A DNA stretch of 54,399 nucleotides from assembly GCA_013368515.1 (NCBI GenBank), contig JABWCI010000009.1:1-54399 (forward strand), read 5' to 3'. Below the pieces are notes generated by a model. The model was not told where the DNA came from. It saw only the letters and a program-made list of their open reading frames with translations, and searched no databases. Each line of letters opens with the position of its first letter. Within the stretch, counting starts at the first letter, position 1. A program made the translations under genes and the position numbers. Shown in pieces: positions 20,330 to 30,311 of this stretch. The DNA is from Candidatus Altimarinota bacterium. GTDB taxonomy: Bacteria; Patescibacteriota; Gracilibacteria; BD1-5; UBA6164.

Positions 20330-20938
20330 TCAAAACCATTGCCTAAGTGGTATTTTTTGTTTTAATCTATATCTCAACAAAGGAAATGATACAAGAAAAG
20401 AACCTATAGCCATATAAAGAGGCAAAGATAAATTTTCCATATCAAATTCACTAAGTGAAATTATAGTTAAAATACTTCCTATTGAAAAACAAATCCAAGC
20501 AATGGGTTTATCTTCTTTGGGAAAACTATAAACAAATACCAAAGTTGGAATCAACGCGCACGCATCTGCAAGAATCAATATCAGTGTTGGAAGAACACCT
20601 GAATTACTAGGTATAATATTCCAAAACAAAATTGCAGAAAATGCTAATAATCCAGCAATAGCCTCATACTTTGTTATCTTTTCATTAATACCTCTCCATA
20701 TAGAAACAATGGCAATTAATGTTGGAAATACAGCTAAAACAAGTGAAAAAAGAAATACTTGTAATGTTGTTTTTGGATCATTATATGCAACAATGGAAAA
20801 CATTATTCCTATAAATGACCAAATAAACCAACTAATTCTTTTTGGTTGAACTTCTCTAAAAACTGTTTGTTTTAAATATAATGCTCCTGAAACACTGGTT
20901 AAAAGCTGGGCATAAATCCCAAAATTTGTGATTTCCAT
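20330..20938 (-). CDS. UGA-free polytopic membrane protein, probable import (202 aa)
   Basis: A seven-helix membrane protein (helices roughly every 28 residues) with an early Q-P-K-R-I-S-W-F-I-W-S-F-I-G line; I recognise the shape but not a named family. It has about ten glycines and none uses TGA, although TGA is the main Gly codon in its neighbours, so the gene reads equally well under the standard code. GGAG lies 8 nt before ATG 20936-20938, a real Shine-Dalgarno site, which is why I prefer this start over an upstream one near 21004. A 14-bp inverted repeat overlaps the promoter region. Recent transfer from a standard-code bacterium is the simplest explanation. Confidence 0.8.
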   Translation of the reverse strand: MEITNFGIYAQLLTSVSGALYLKQTVFREVQPKRISWFIWSFIGIMFSIVAYNDPKTTLQVFLFSLVLAVFPTLIAIVSIWRGINEKITKYEAIAGLLAFSAILFWNIIPSNSGVLPTLILILADACALIPTLVFVYSFPKEDKPIAWICFSIGSILTIISLSEFDMENLSLPLYMAIGSFLVSFPLLRYRLKQKIPLRQWF

Positions 20939-20965
20939 GATTATTACTCCAAAGATGAGAATGAA

Positions 20966-21000
20966 ATGTATAATTATTATACGATAATAATTATACATTG
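20966..21000 (-). promoter_or_regulatory. Palindromic operator or promoter of the UGA-free membrane gene
   Basis: ATGTATAATTATTA, a short centre, TAATAATTATACAT. The 14-bp arms are perfect, and each contains a TATAAT. It may be a repressor site, a divergent promoter, or both. Confidence 0.5.
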
Positions 21001-21002
21001 TC

Positions 21003-21035
21003 AAAAAAATCTTAGGAAATTCCTAAGATTTTTTT
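21003..21035 (-). terminator. Terminator of the SAM methyltransferase gene
   Basis: AAAAAAATCTTAGGAA TT CCTAAGATTTTTTT hairpin. The TAG at 21023-21025 is in the stem. Confidence 0.75.
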
Positions 21036-21757
21036 ACTATAAAATACACTCTTTCACTCTCAGCACTAACTTGACCATAATGATAATCTACTTTTTCAAG
21101 TATTTTAAATCAAGCTATTTTTAATTCTTTTTCTATTTTTGAAATAGGAAAAGAATTTTCTTTTACTACTTCTGTAATAAGTTCAAAATCACTCCCCGAT
21201 TTATGACTAAATATCTTTATAAGCCATTCAAAATACCCTGTTTTTTTAAACATTTCAAGACAAACTACATCATCTCAAAAAGTATAAAATTGTGCAAAAT
21301 CTCGAGTTATACTTTCAAATTCAAAAAGTGTATTTATATCAAAAATCAAAATACCATTTTTATTCAAATGTTTATGAGCCATAGCAAAGAAATCTTGCCA
21401 CTCTTTCCAAGTTAATAAATGACAAATAGAATTATAATTACAAAGCACTACATCAAAAGTTTTTCACAAATCAAAATTTGTCATATCTCATAAAATAAGA
21501 TTTTGTTTTCAGATATTTTTTTCTGCCTTTTTTAGCATATTTTCATTTATATCTAAACCTGTTACTTCATAACCTGCTTTTATAAACTCTTTTGCTACAC
21601 TTCAAGTACCACAAGCAACTTCCAAAATAGTTTTAGCTTCACTATTATATTCCATTATACAGTCCTCTTTTAAAAATTCTACTTCGTCTTCTAGTGGACT
21701 ATTTATTCATCTAACAACTTCTTCATAATAATCAAGAAATTTATCATAAGTTTTCAT
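21023..21757 (-). CDS. Class I SAM-dependent methyltransferase (244 aa)
   Basis: Rossmann methyltransferase of the small-molecule/BioC-like kind. Motif I is I-L-E-V-A-C-G-T-G-S-V-A (about residue 45), motif II V-T-G-L-D-I-N-E-N-M-L, motif post-I F-D-V-V-L-C-N-Y-N-S-I-C, then L-N-K-N-G-I-L-I-F-D-I-N-T. Glycines of motif I are TGA or GGT. No RNA- or DNA-binding domain is attached, so the substrate is unknown. The upstream HD-domain gene's stop is 5 nt before its start, so the two are probably co-transcribed. Confidence 0.85.
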
Positions 21758-21762
21758 ATTTT

Positions 21763-22860
21763 TTATTTAGTTAAGTGTACATCATCTATTTTTTCATCAA
21801 AATTATCGATTACATTTTTTAACATATAATCCATACTTCTTAGTTCTATTTTATTCACTCTTTTTTTGATATTTCTATATATCTCACTATAGTTTTTTCA
21901 ACCATAATTTCTTTCCACTTTTGCTTCGAGTAGAGCTGAAAATGTATCAGCATATTTTGCTATTTTTCATAATTCTCATTCAAAAGGAGTTAACATATAT
22001 TTTGAAACACTCTCTTTGTAATCACTATCAACATAAGAAAATATATAGTCATCCATCATTTTTATTTCTACTTGTTCTAAAACATGTTCAAATCAAGCAA
22101 CAGATTTTTTAGTTGGTGTAATTATATCTCAAGTTATAGCTTCTGGAATATCATGATAAATTGATTTTAACATAAGTTCTTTTAAATCTAGAGATTCTCA
22201 GAAATCGTTTTCAAGTTTTCAAAGAATATAAGAAATAAAAGTAATAATAACTAAGTGAGACATTACAGAAATTGGGAAAATCCTTGTTTGACCACTCCAT
22301 CTCATAGAATGATTTAATCTTCTAATATGTGATAGATATCTTTTATAATTTTCACTAGATAAAAGTAAATCTAGGCTTTTTAATTCACTTCTTTTTGTAT
22401 ACAAAAAACTATTTATTTGATCAAGAGGTACTTCATAAATATCACTATATATTTTATGATTTACAAGACATTCATTTAATCATGCATACTTCTTTGCAAC
22501 ACTTATTATAAGTAATTCTAGCTTCTTATCACTATCATTGTAAAGAGTATCTTTTATGTCATTTTTTATGCTTTCTGGAGCATCCATAGACAATATAAAA
22601 TCATAACCAATTTTCTCTATTTGAGAAAATATATTCTCATTGATTTGTTTTATGTATTCTCTAGTTCAAGAATTGATATCAGAAATCAAAAGATATGAAA
22701 AAGAGTTAAAAATAATTCTTTTAATTAAAAATTCTCTATCTACTCTCTTACCATTTTTTTCTTCTAAATATGATAAAAACAATGCAATATGAAGAACATA
22801 TCAAACATTATCCATATGGCTTACATCCTCAATTCTAGGGAAATTATTCCATCTTTTCAT
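21763..22860 (-). CDS. HD-domain hydrolase, YfbR-like (365 aa)
   Basis: The C-terminal half (about residues 160-310) has an HD-superfamily core: R-R-L-N-H-S-M-R, the first metal His in V-M-S-H-L-V-I-I, the H-D pair in S-I-Y-H-D-I-P-E-A-I-T-G-D, and a late Asp in A-K-Y-A-D-T-F-S-A. The H-D-I-P-E line is typical of YfbR-type 5'-deoxynucleotidases. The N-terminal half, also helical with D-V-S-H-M-D-N-V, may be a degenerate second HD repeat. ATG 22858-22860 was chosen; an in-frame ATG at 22879-22881 would add seven residues. Probable operon with the methyltransferase. Confidence 0.8.
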
Positions 22861-22960
22861 AGTTATTCATCTCGTAAGCATCAATTTTAAAATAAATCAA
22901 ATCATATAAGATTTTTAAAAAATATTTTATTAATAATACAAGTATTTTGCTTTTTATCAA

Positions 22961-22990
22961 AAAAAAAGAGCTATTTTGCTCTTTTTATTT
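22961..22990 (-). terminator. Terminator of the RluC-like gene
   Basis: AAAAAGAGC TATTTT GCTCTTTTT hairpin on the minus strand, overlapping the TAG at 22971-22973. Confidence 0.7.
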
Positions 22991-23993
22991 TTTCTATAAA
23001 TTCTTGCATATCAGGTTTGATTCTAGCTTCAAGAGAAAATTCTTTATTTCTAGCATAATGAAAAAATCATATTTTCCATGCATGTAACATTTGTCTACTT
23101 AAAGAATAATTTTTGCTCAAATAAGAGTTTATTTTTTTATCTCAATAAGCCTTATCTCACAAAACTGGATTTCAAATACTAGCCATATGTACTCTTATTT
23201 GATGCATTCTTCAAGTTTCAATTCTAACTTCTACTGAAGAAATTATTACATTTCATTCTGGAGTATTTAAATTGTACTCTTCAATTAATTTAAAATGACT
23301 AACTGCTGTTAAACCATTTTCACTAACTCTAACTTTATTTTCATTTTGAGCATCTTCAATTCTTTCAAGTTTTTTAGTAATTGTACCTTCTTTTCTAGAT
23401 AATCTACCTAAAACCAAAGCAAAATATGTTTTACTAACTTTTTTATGATCTTTGAAATCTCAAACAAGCTTTACCAAAATATCTTTTTTCTTTGCAATAA
23501 GCAAGATACCACTTGTATCTCTATCAATTCTATGAATTAAACTAGGTTTAAATGTAAGACTATTAAGTTTGTCTCATAAGTAATCTTGTACTTGTGCAAT
23601 AATATTTGTTTCTTTTGTTTTATGATCTCAAGGATGCACATTTATTCATGATGGTTTATTTAAAACAAGTAAATCAGCATCTTCAAAAACTATATCTTCT
23701 TTTGATAATTTATCATTTTTTCATAATGGAGTTTCTACAACTGCTTTTGTAGATTTTGTTAATAAATCATATTCACTATCACTTAAAAATATCTTAACCT
23801 CATCTCAAACTTGAAGTTTATATTCATTGTCTCTTTTTTTAAATTTACCTTCACTTCATTCAAATTTGATTTTAATCTTATCTTTTCTATTAAGTTTATA
23901 AATCAAACTTATACTAGCACTTGGAAATAATTTTTTCAAAAATTTATCAAGTCTGCTATTTGCATCATTTTCTTCTATTGTAAATATTTTCAT
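22971..23993 (-). CDS. RluA/RluC-family pseudouridine synthase (340 aa)
   Basis: An N-terminal S4 RNA-binding domain (residues 1-75, N-S-R-L-D-K-F-L-K-K) is followed by the RluA catalytic domain. The active-site line is L-I-H-R-I-D-R-D-T-S-G-I, with catalytic Asp near residue 145. Downstream motifs G-R-M-H-Q-I-R-V-H-M and G-D-K-A-Y-G are those of the family. It isomerises uridines in 23S rRNA; RluC (positions 955/2504/2580) or RluD (helix 69) type cannot be separated here. The length fits. It is a single-gene unit. Confidence 0.92.
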
Positions 23994-24044
23994 TTTTTAT
24001 TATTTTAGAATTAAGAAAAAATAAAAGTATCAAAATAATTTTTA

Positions 24045-24106
24045 TGAAAAAATATAAAATTTTAATTAGCTGTATATAAATACAGTGAATGAATTTTATA
24101 TTTTTG
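24045..24106 (-). terminator. Long AT-rich hairpin after the pilin-like operon
   Basis: AAAATATAAAATT pairs with AATTTTATATTTT, enclosing an inner CTGTAT-ATAA-ATACAG stem. It lies 30 nt after the stop of the last pilin-like gene, in the gap before the RluC-like gene; it is a likely terminator or mRNA 3' end structure. Confidence 0.5.
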
Positions 24107-24136
24107 AGTGAAAATTATGAAGACACTTTTATTTTT

Positions 24137-25036
24137 TTATTGAAATACTGTAAAATCAAAAGCTTGAGAAACAGTCTCTTGTGGTACTTTTATTTCTAAA
24201 GATTTTGTAAATCAATAAGATTTTCAGCTTGATTCTATATTTGAATAACGAAGAGGTATTATATTTGTTCAAGCGTTTAGTCTCCATTCAATAAATGGAA
24301 TTATTGTTCATCAAGAAGTTATATTATTTACAATTGAAAATTTTAAAATACACTTATTAGATACATTATCACAATTATTAGCTGTGAAGAAATTTCAAAA
24401 AGTTTGATTTACTCAATCACTTACTTTTTTTCAAGTTAAAGTATTTAGAGTTACAGATCATCAATTAATTATTGGAGCAGTAAATATATCTACAGAATTA
24501 TTTAAAGAATTTAATGTATCGTCATCACTTAATAACTGCCAATTAATTATAGGAGTATTAACTCATCAATCTAAAGTTTGTAAAAATAATCAGTCACTAT
24601 CAAAATCTGGAACTCTAAAATCTATAGATAATTCATCTACATTTGAATCATCGACAAATGAAAATCAAATTATTAGTTGTATAGGATCAGTAATGCTTAT
24701 AGTATTCCAGCTATTATCAATATTACTATTACCTCTTCAAAGTAAAGGAACTATAGTTCAAGAAGAATATGTTCTATACATAAAATCATAAGTATTGTTT
24801 ATATAATTTTTTCAATCCTCCTCTCTTAATGAAGAATCTCACCTAGTAGAAAAATGATATAATCATAATTCAATTCAATTATTTGCTTGATAATATGCTT
24901 TAGTAGAATTTTCAATTCACTTAATATCTCTAGAAAAAGGTATAATAAATTCTAAAATAGTAAACGCCAATAAAGTTGTAATTAAAACTAATCACATTGC
25001 TATAATTACACTAAATCAATTTTTATTTTTTTTCAT
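24137..25036 (-). CDS. PilX-like minor type IV pilin (299 aa)
   Basis: The N-terminus MKKNKNGFSVIIAMG has a type III (prepilin) cleavage site G/F after a short basic leader, then a long hydrophobic helix (about residues 7-35) and K-A-Y-Y-Q-A-N-N-G-I-E, the line found after the helix in PilX/PulK-like proteins. There is no Glu at mature position 5, as is common in PilX-like minor pilins. The rest is a beta-rich, Asn/Ser/Gly-rich domain with one Cys pair (N-N-C-D-N-V-S-N-K-C). It starts 5 nt after the stop of the PilW-like gene, so both belong to one operon. Confidence 0.75.
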
Positions 25037-25041
25037 AATTA

Positions 25042-26220
25042 TTATTTACTAAATATATCAGTTAAGTTAACTGTAATATTAAAATTAAGAGGATTAGAAT
25101 CTTTTTTTATTTTTTTTCTAGTCTCCCAAGATGGCTTTATTTTAAAATTTAAAATAACATAAGGTGAGATATTTGTACTTGCTGATGGGTCCTTCCAGAA
25201 ATATTTATTATCAAGATTTGGATAAGGATAAACCTTAAAATCAACTACATTAATTCAAGTAGGAAATAAATCTTTCCATAAAGTATCTGTATCTGTTGCT
25301 CATGCTATAATTGAAGTTGAATTATCTATATTTGTTAGTCATGTAAATTGTTTATCTACAAGCCAAGTATCAATAACTCAATCATTTTGTGTTCAATCTG
25401 CTGCAGAACTGTTATAATCATATCACCAATCAACTCATTCCAATTTTAAGAACTCTATAGTTCATCTACATCAAGCAAAATTTGCTCATATTAATGCTCA
25501 AGATCAGTTATTATTACATAAAGCTGTAGTTGGTGCATCTGGGTCCCTCTTAACATTCCATCTTATAAGTGTCCTAGTTTTTTTATCTCAACTTAAAAGA
25601 TATAACTCTTTTACATCACTTCATGCTATAAATGCTGATGGTCAAATTCATAAAAATTCATCATCATCATCTCAAGTTATAACTCAATTTCAATCTTCAT
25701 CTCACAAATCAGAATCAAAATTACTATTGTAATCTATAAATTGGTAACTATATTGTCAATATTTTTGATGTTGTCATGAATAGTTTTGAAAACGATTTGC
25801 TCATGCAGTTACTATTCTATCAGTATTAAAATTAGTATGACATCAAGCGCTAGGCATTTGAATAGCATTATTACTAATACAATAATAGAATCATCAATAT
25901 GTGGTTGTTTCTAATGTTCATCAATGTCAATAATTTCAAAATCAACTTTTTAAATCATAATGTCAGCTAGAAAAAGTAGTTCATAAAACAGTTCTATTAA
26001 AATACTCCTCATAATCTAGAGTTCACCCTTCTTTAATTATTTCAAATAATTTTTCTATAAAATAAAAACTATCTTTTTGTATATTGGTATTTTCAACCAA
26101 TATTATTTTTCAAATAGATATTTTACTATAAGCTTGAAATCATGAAACAATTACAAGAGAAACTATAAGTATTCAAACCATTATTTCAATCAAAGAAAAT
26201 GCTTTTTTATCAATATTCAT
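25042..26220 (-). CDS. PilW-like type IV pilin or pseudopilin (392 aa)
   Basis: The prepilin leader MNIDKKA is followed by F-S-L-I-E-I-M-V-G, with Glu5 of the mature protein and a hydrophobic helix to about residue 30. Cleavage would occur after Ala rather than the usual Gly. The large extracellular part is Gly/Asn/Asp-rich, with acidic loops that may bind calcium (D-S-D-L-G-D-E-D-G-N-G and T-G-D-D-D-D-E) and several Cys. The domain is larger than major pilins, which suggests a minor or tip pilin used in adhesion. It lies in an operon with the PilX-like gene and an 81-residue membrane protein upstream. Confidence 0.8.
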
Positions 26221-26222
26221 AA

Positions 26223-26468
26223 CTACTTTTTAAACAAATAATTAACTAAATTTCAAACAAATGAAAATAATTTATAAAAACTTGGAGAACTCCAAAAATA
26301 TTTAGGCCAATATACAAAAATATAATCTAAAAAAGAAAAAAATAAATTATTTTTTATTTTTTTTCATATTAAAAAAAGATATATAGATCTAAAAAATGAA
26401 AATATTAAACTTATAATAAATAAAATAAGCTCAAAAAAAGAATTTTTAATTTCAATTTTATTATTCAT
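26223..26468 (-). CDS. Small aromatic-rich membrane protein (81 aa)
   Basis: Rich in Phe, Tyr, Trp, Leu and Ile, with one clear hydrophobic segment (about residues 9-33, F-E-L-I-L-F-I-I-S-L-I-F-S-F-F) and a second weaker one. The stop is 2 nt before the PilW-like start, so it is the first gene of the pilin operon. It has no recognised family and could assist pilin assembly, which is only a positional inference. Confidence 0.6.
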
Positions 26469-26567
26469 TAAAATAAAAATAAATTATTAACTAAAAATAT
26501 TATAAAGTATTTGCAAAAATATCAAATATTATTAAAGTTTTTGTATTATTTTATATAAAAAATAATT

Positions 26568-27140
26568 ATGAATAGAAAAAATAAAAATTTGAAAAATGAA
26601 ATTATTGATAAAATTAAAAAAATAAAATTCAAATATTTTAATCTGCCAGTAAAAAGTCAAGCAACAATATTATCGAGCTTATTATGAATAATTAGCTTGT
26701 TTATTCCATGGATAATAGACAAAGAAAATAATATAGATTGGAATTCTTTTAATAGTATTTCATGAAATATATGATATATATTAATTATAATATACTTAAT
26801 ACCTATTTTGATTATATTATCAAGCTCTTACAAAGAAAAAATAAAACTTTACACAGACTTCAATTTTAAAAATCATTATGTTATTATAAACTCAGGATTA
26901 ATTGCAATAAGTTTTAGCATAATATCATTAAGTTTCTCAAATTGACTAACAACTATATGACAAGAAATAACATACTGAAATTGACCTATATTATCAATGA
27001 GTTCATGACTAGTAATAATTTTTTGTTGATTTCTTTTAAGAAAAGAATTCAAAAAAACATCTAGTGAAATCATTTTAGAGCAATTAAATCAAAATAGAGA
27101 AAAAATAAAAGAAAAAAATAATATGGAACTACCTTTTTAA
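26568..27140 (+). CDS. Hypothetical four-helix membrane protein (190 aa)
   Basis: A basic N-terminus (N-R-K-N-K-N-L-K-N-E) precedes helices at about residues 40-58, 70-92, 108-128 and 140-160. A charged C-terminal helix (E-Q-L-N-Q-N-R-E-K-I-K-E-K) ends M-E-L-P-F. No family recognised. The gene is divergent from the pilin operon across a 99-bp AT-rich gap and lies 73 bp before the sigma-4/HTH regulator. Confidence 0.65.
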
Positions 27141-27213
27141 AAAAATAAAAAAGTTTGACTTTTTAATAAAAGCAATTATATATTAGTATGAAATTAACAT
27201 TAAAATTATTTAG

Positions 27214-28263
27214 ATGAGTAATGAAGTTTTAAATAATAAAGTAATAGTTAAATCTTTTGAAGATATACTAAAATCTCTTTCAGAAAAAGAGAAAAATGTT
27301 ATTGAAAGAAGAGTATGACTAAAATGAGAAAAAGAAACTCTTCAAAATATTTGAAATTCTTTTTCGCCAGCTATTACTAGAGAAAGAGTTAGACAAATAG
27401 AAGACTCTTGAATTAAAAAAATTGGTAGAATTATAAAAGCTTCACTTTTAACTAAAATTCAAAGTGTCTCTATTGAATTCTTAAAATTACACTGATGAGT
27501 AATGTCAAAAGACAAACTTATAAATAATGTAATAAAAGAATTAAATATAGATTCTGATGCAAATCATTCTATTTTAGAAATGATTATTCAAAGTGACTTT
27601 GAAATTAAAAAATCTAAACAAAAGTTAGGTTGTCAAATATATTTTTACCTACCTAATATTTCAAAAACAGATATCGATACAGTTTACAAAGAAGCTGTAA
27701 AAATTCTTAAAAAGAAAAAAGATGTAGTTAGCAAAAATTATTTATTTGAAAATATTATATCTAGTCTTAAAAAAGATATATCTGTAACTTTTATTGATTC
27801 ATGTTTAGAGTTATTTGATGATATTGTATACTGAGAAGAAAACCTAGTTTGACTTACAAAATGGAAAATACTTAATCCAAAAACACTAAAGGATAAAGCT
27901 ATTTACGTAATGAAAAAAGAAAAAACTCCTATGCACTTTGTTGATATTTCAAACAAAATAACTCAAATGCTAGAAGAAAAAGTAAAAGTAAATACTATTC
28001 ACAATGAATTGATAAGAAATAGTGAATTTGTTCTTATTGGTAGATGAATATATGCTTTAAAAGAATGGTGATTTAATCCAGGTACAGTTCTAGATGTAAT
28101 AACTTCTATACTTGAAAAAGTATGAGAACCAATGAGTACTGAAGAAATTACTAAAGAGGTATTAAAGATAAGAAATGTTAAACAAACTACAATTTATATG
28201 AACTTACAAAATAAAAAAGCCATAGAAAGAGTAGGTAGAAATTACTATCAATTAAAAAAATAA
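27214..28263 (+). CDS. Sigma-region-4-like plus winged-helix (HARE-HTH) regulator (349 aa)
   Basis: Residues about 15-80 match sigma-70 region 4: L-S-E-K-E-K-N-V-I-E-R-R, then A-I-T-R-E-R-V-R-Q-I-E-D-S-G-I-K-K-I, the -35-recognition helix-turn-helix. There is no region 2, so it cannot be a complete sigma factor. Two winged-helix-like segments follow, the last (about 285-345, G-T-V-L-D-V-I-T-S-I-L-E, M-S-T-E-E-I-T-K-E-V-L) resembling HARE-HTH as in RpoE (delta). It is probably an RNA polymerase-associated or DNA-binding regulator. It stands at the head of a plus-strand run that includes the DnaQ-like exonuclease and recA, each with its own gap. Confidence 0.8.
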
Positions 28264-28295
28264 AAAAGTCTCTCACAAAAGTGAGGACTTTTTTA
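28262..28295 (+). terminator. Terminator of the sigma-4/HARE gene
   Basis: AAGTCTCTCAC AAAA GTGAGGACTTTTTTA hairpin with a T run, directly after the TAA at 28261-28263. Confidence 0.8.
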
Positions 28296-28359
28296 TTTTT
28301 TCTTTACAAAAAAGCAGTATTTTATAATATAGAAATAAGTAAAATTTAAATAAGAAAAA

Positions 28360-28968
28360 ATGAAAATATTTGTGTTTGATACGGAAACAACTTGATTTAT
28401 AAACAAAAAAGAAACTGATTTAGATTTACAACCTAGGATAGTTCAGTTTGCATGAATATTGTGAAATCTAGAAAACTGAAAATTTATAGAAGAAAAAAGA
28501 ATAAATATTCTTATCAATCCTAAAATGCCTATTCCCTATGCATCTAGTCAAGTTCATCATATTTATGATATAGATGTTAAAAATGCACCTACTATAGAAG
28601 AAGTAATAAATGATATATTAGAACATATAACACTACCTGATGTAATAATTTGACACAATATAGAATATGATGAAGATGTACTAAAAATAGAATTAAAAAG
28701 ACTTGAGATGGAATATAAATACAAACCAAAACAAGTTTTATGTACTATGAAAACAACTGTTGATTTTTGTAGTATACAATGAAATTGAGAAAGATTTAAA
28801 TATCCAAAACTTTGAGAATTACACAAAAAACTTTTTTGAGAATATTTTATTTGAGCACATGATGCTATGGTCGATGTAGAAGCAACTCTTAGATGTTTTA
28901 TAGAGTTGAATAAGATTTGAGTTATTAAAATTGAAGAAAAAAAACAAGAAATAATGAGTTTATTTTAA
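28360..28968 (+). CDS. DnaQ-like 3'-5' exonuclease (202 aa)
   Basis: An exonuclease-fold protein of the DEDDh group. Exo I is F-V-F-D-T-E-T-T-G (metal Asp and Glu), exo II is I-I-G-H-N-I-E-Y-D and exo III is G-A-H-D-A-M-V-D-V-E-A-T, with the catalytic His and final Asp. It may be the proofreading epsilon subunit of DNA polymerase III or a repair/RNase T-like nuclease. No other polymerase gene is near. The size fits a single catalytic domain. The zinc-ribbon gene begins 17 nt downstream. Confidence 0.88.
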
Positions 28969-28985
28969 TATTAATTTTTTTTAAA

Positions 28986-29216
28986 ATGTCTAGCTTTTCA
29001 GATTTAGTAAATATAGAAGAATTTGATAAAAGAGATTACTTCTCAGATGATAGATGAGAAGTATCATTTTATTGTAAAGATTGTAGAAAATTGGTTGAAA
29101 CAGAAAGACCAAATCCAAATGGATATAAATTTTTATGTAAGATTTGTAATGGTTCAAATATAGCTATTTGAACAAAAGAATGACTTAAAACAAACTATAA
29201 AATAAAAGATTTATAG
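28986..29216 (+). CDS. Small zinc-ribbon protein (76 aa)
   Basis: Four cysteines in two C-x-x-C knuckles, Cys30/Cys33 (F-Y-C-K-D-C-R) and Cys51/Cys54 (L-C-K-I-C-N-G), 17 residues apart, form a classic zinc ribbon. An acidic helix precedes it and a Gly/Lys-rich tail follows. No catalytic motif. It sits between the exonuclease and recA and is likely a nucleic-acid- or protein-binding accessory; the exact family is not recognised. Confidence 0.75.
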
Positions 29217-29225
29217 AAAAAAGTT

Positions 29226-29254
29226 TTGACAAAAGTATATAAGATATATATACT
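29226..29254 (+). promoter_or_regulatory. Consensus promoter of recA with embedded inverted repeat
   Basis: TTGACA (29226-29231), exactly 17 nt, TATACT (29249-29254). AGTATATA-N5-TATATACT (29234-29254) forms a perfect 8-bp inverted repeat covering the spacer and -10. A second repeat TATACT-N5-AGTATA follows (29259-29275). Both are good candidates for a repressor site. Confidence 0.7.
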
Positions 29255-29298
29255 CATTATATACTAATTAAGTATACATTATTTTTAACTCTATTATT

Positions 29299-30285
29299 AT
29301 GAACAAACAAGAAGCTTTAAACAATGCATTAGCAATGATAGAAAAACAATTTGGGAAATGATCTATTATGAAATTATGAGACGAATGAGCAAAACAAAAA
29401 GTAGAAACTTTTGGTTCTGGTTCTCTTTCTCTTGATTTAGCACTAGGTGGATGATATGCAAAATGAAGAATTGTTGAGATATATGGTCCAGAATCATCAG
29501 GTAAAACTACGCTTACTCTACATGCTATAGCAGAAATTCAAAAAGCAGGTTGAGTAGCAGCTTTTATAGATGCAGAACATGCTCTTGATCCAGAATATGC
29601 TAGAAAAATTTGAGTAGATATTGATAACTTACTTATTTCTCAACCAGATTATGGAGAACAAGCACTTGAGATAACTGAAAAATTGGTAAATTCATGAGCT
29701 GTTGATTTAATTATAGTTGACTCTGTTGCAGCTCTTACTCCTAAAGCAGAAATAGAATGAGAAATGTGAGATTCTCACATGTGATTACAAGCAAGACTTA
29801 TGAGTCAAGCACTTAGAAAAATAACATGATCAATAAATAAAACTAATTGTACTGTTATTTTCATCAATCAAATAAGAATGAAGATTTGAGTTATGTTTGG
29901 TAGTCCTGAAACTACAACTTGAGGGAATGCATTAAAATTTTATGCATCTCAAAGATTAGACATAAGAAGAAAAGGTAAAATAGAATCATGAGCTTGAATG
30001 GAAAAAGAAGTTATGGGTAGTGAAACTACTGTAAAAGTAATTAAAAACAAAATTGCTCCTCCATTTAAAGAAGCTACATTTGATGTAATGTTTAATGAAT
30101 GAATATCAAAATTATGAGAAATACTTGATATTTGAGCTGAAATTTGAGTTATTAAAAAAGCTTGAGCATTTTACTCATACTGAGAAACTAAACTTGGACA
30201 AGGTAGAGAAAATTCTAAAAATTTCCTAAAAGAGAATCCAGCTTTAGCTGTTGAAATTGAACAAGTAATTAAAAATAGTATATAA
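29299..30285 (+). CDS. recA: Recombinase RecA
   Basis: The 328-residue protein is close to usual length with a shortened C-terminal tail. It forms ATP-dependent filaments on single-stranded DNA for homologous recombination. Walker A is G-P-E-S-S-G-K-T-T (about residue 65). Other core lines are [23 protein letters not shown] (Walker B), N-Q-I-R-M-K-I-G and [13 protein letters not shown] replaces glycine in the monomer and DNA-binding loops. It has its own strong promoter with inverted repeats and a terminator directly after the stop. Confidence 0.98.
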
Positions 30286-30311
30286 AAAAAATCGCGTATG
30301 CGATTTTTTTT
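30284..30311 (+). terminator. Terminator of recA
   Basis: AAAAAAATCGC GTAT GCGATTTTTTTT hairpin. It also overlaps the stop of the convergent HD gene (30310-30312), so it probably works in both directions. Confidence 0.85.
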
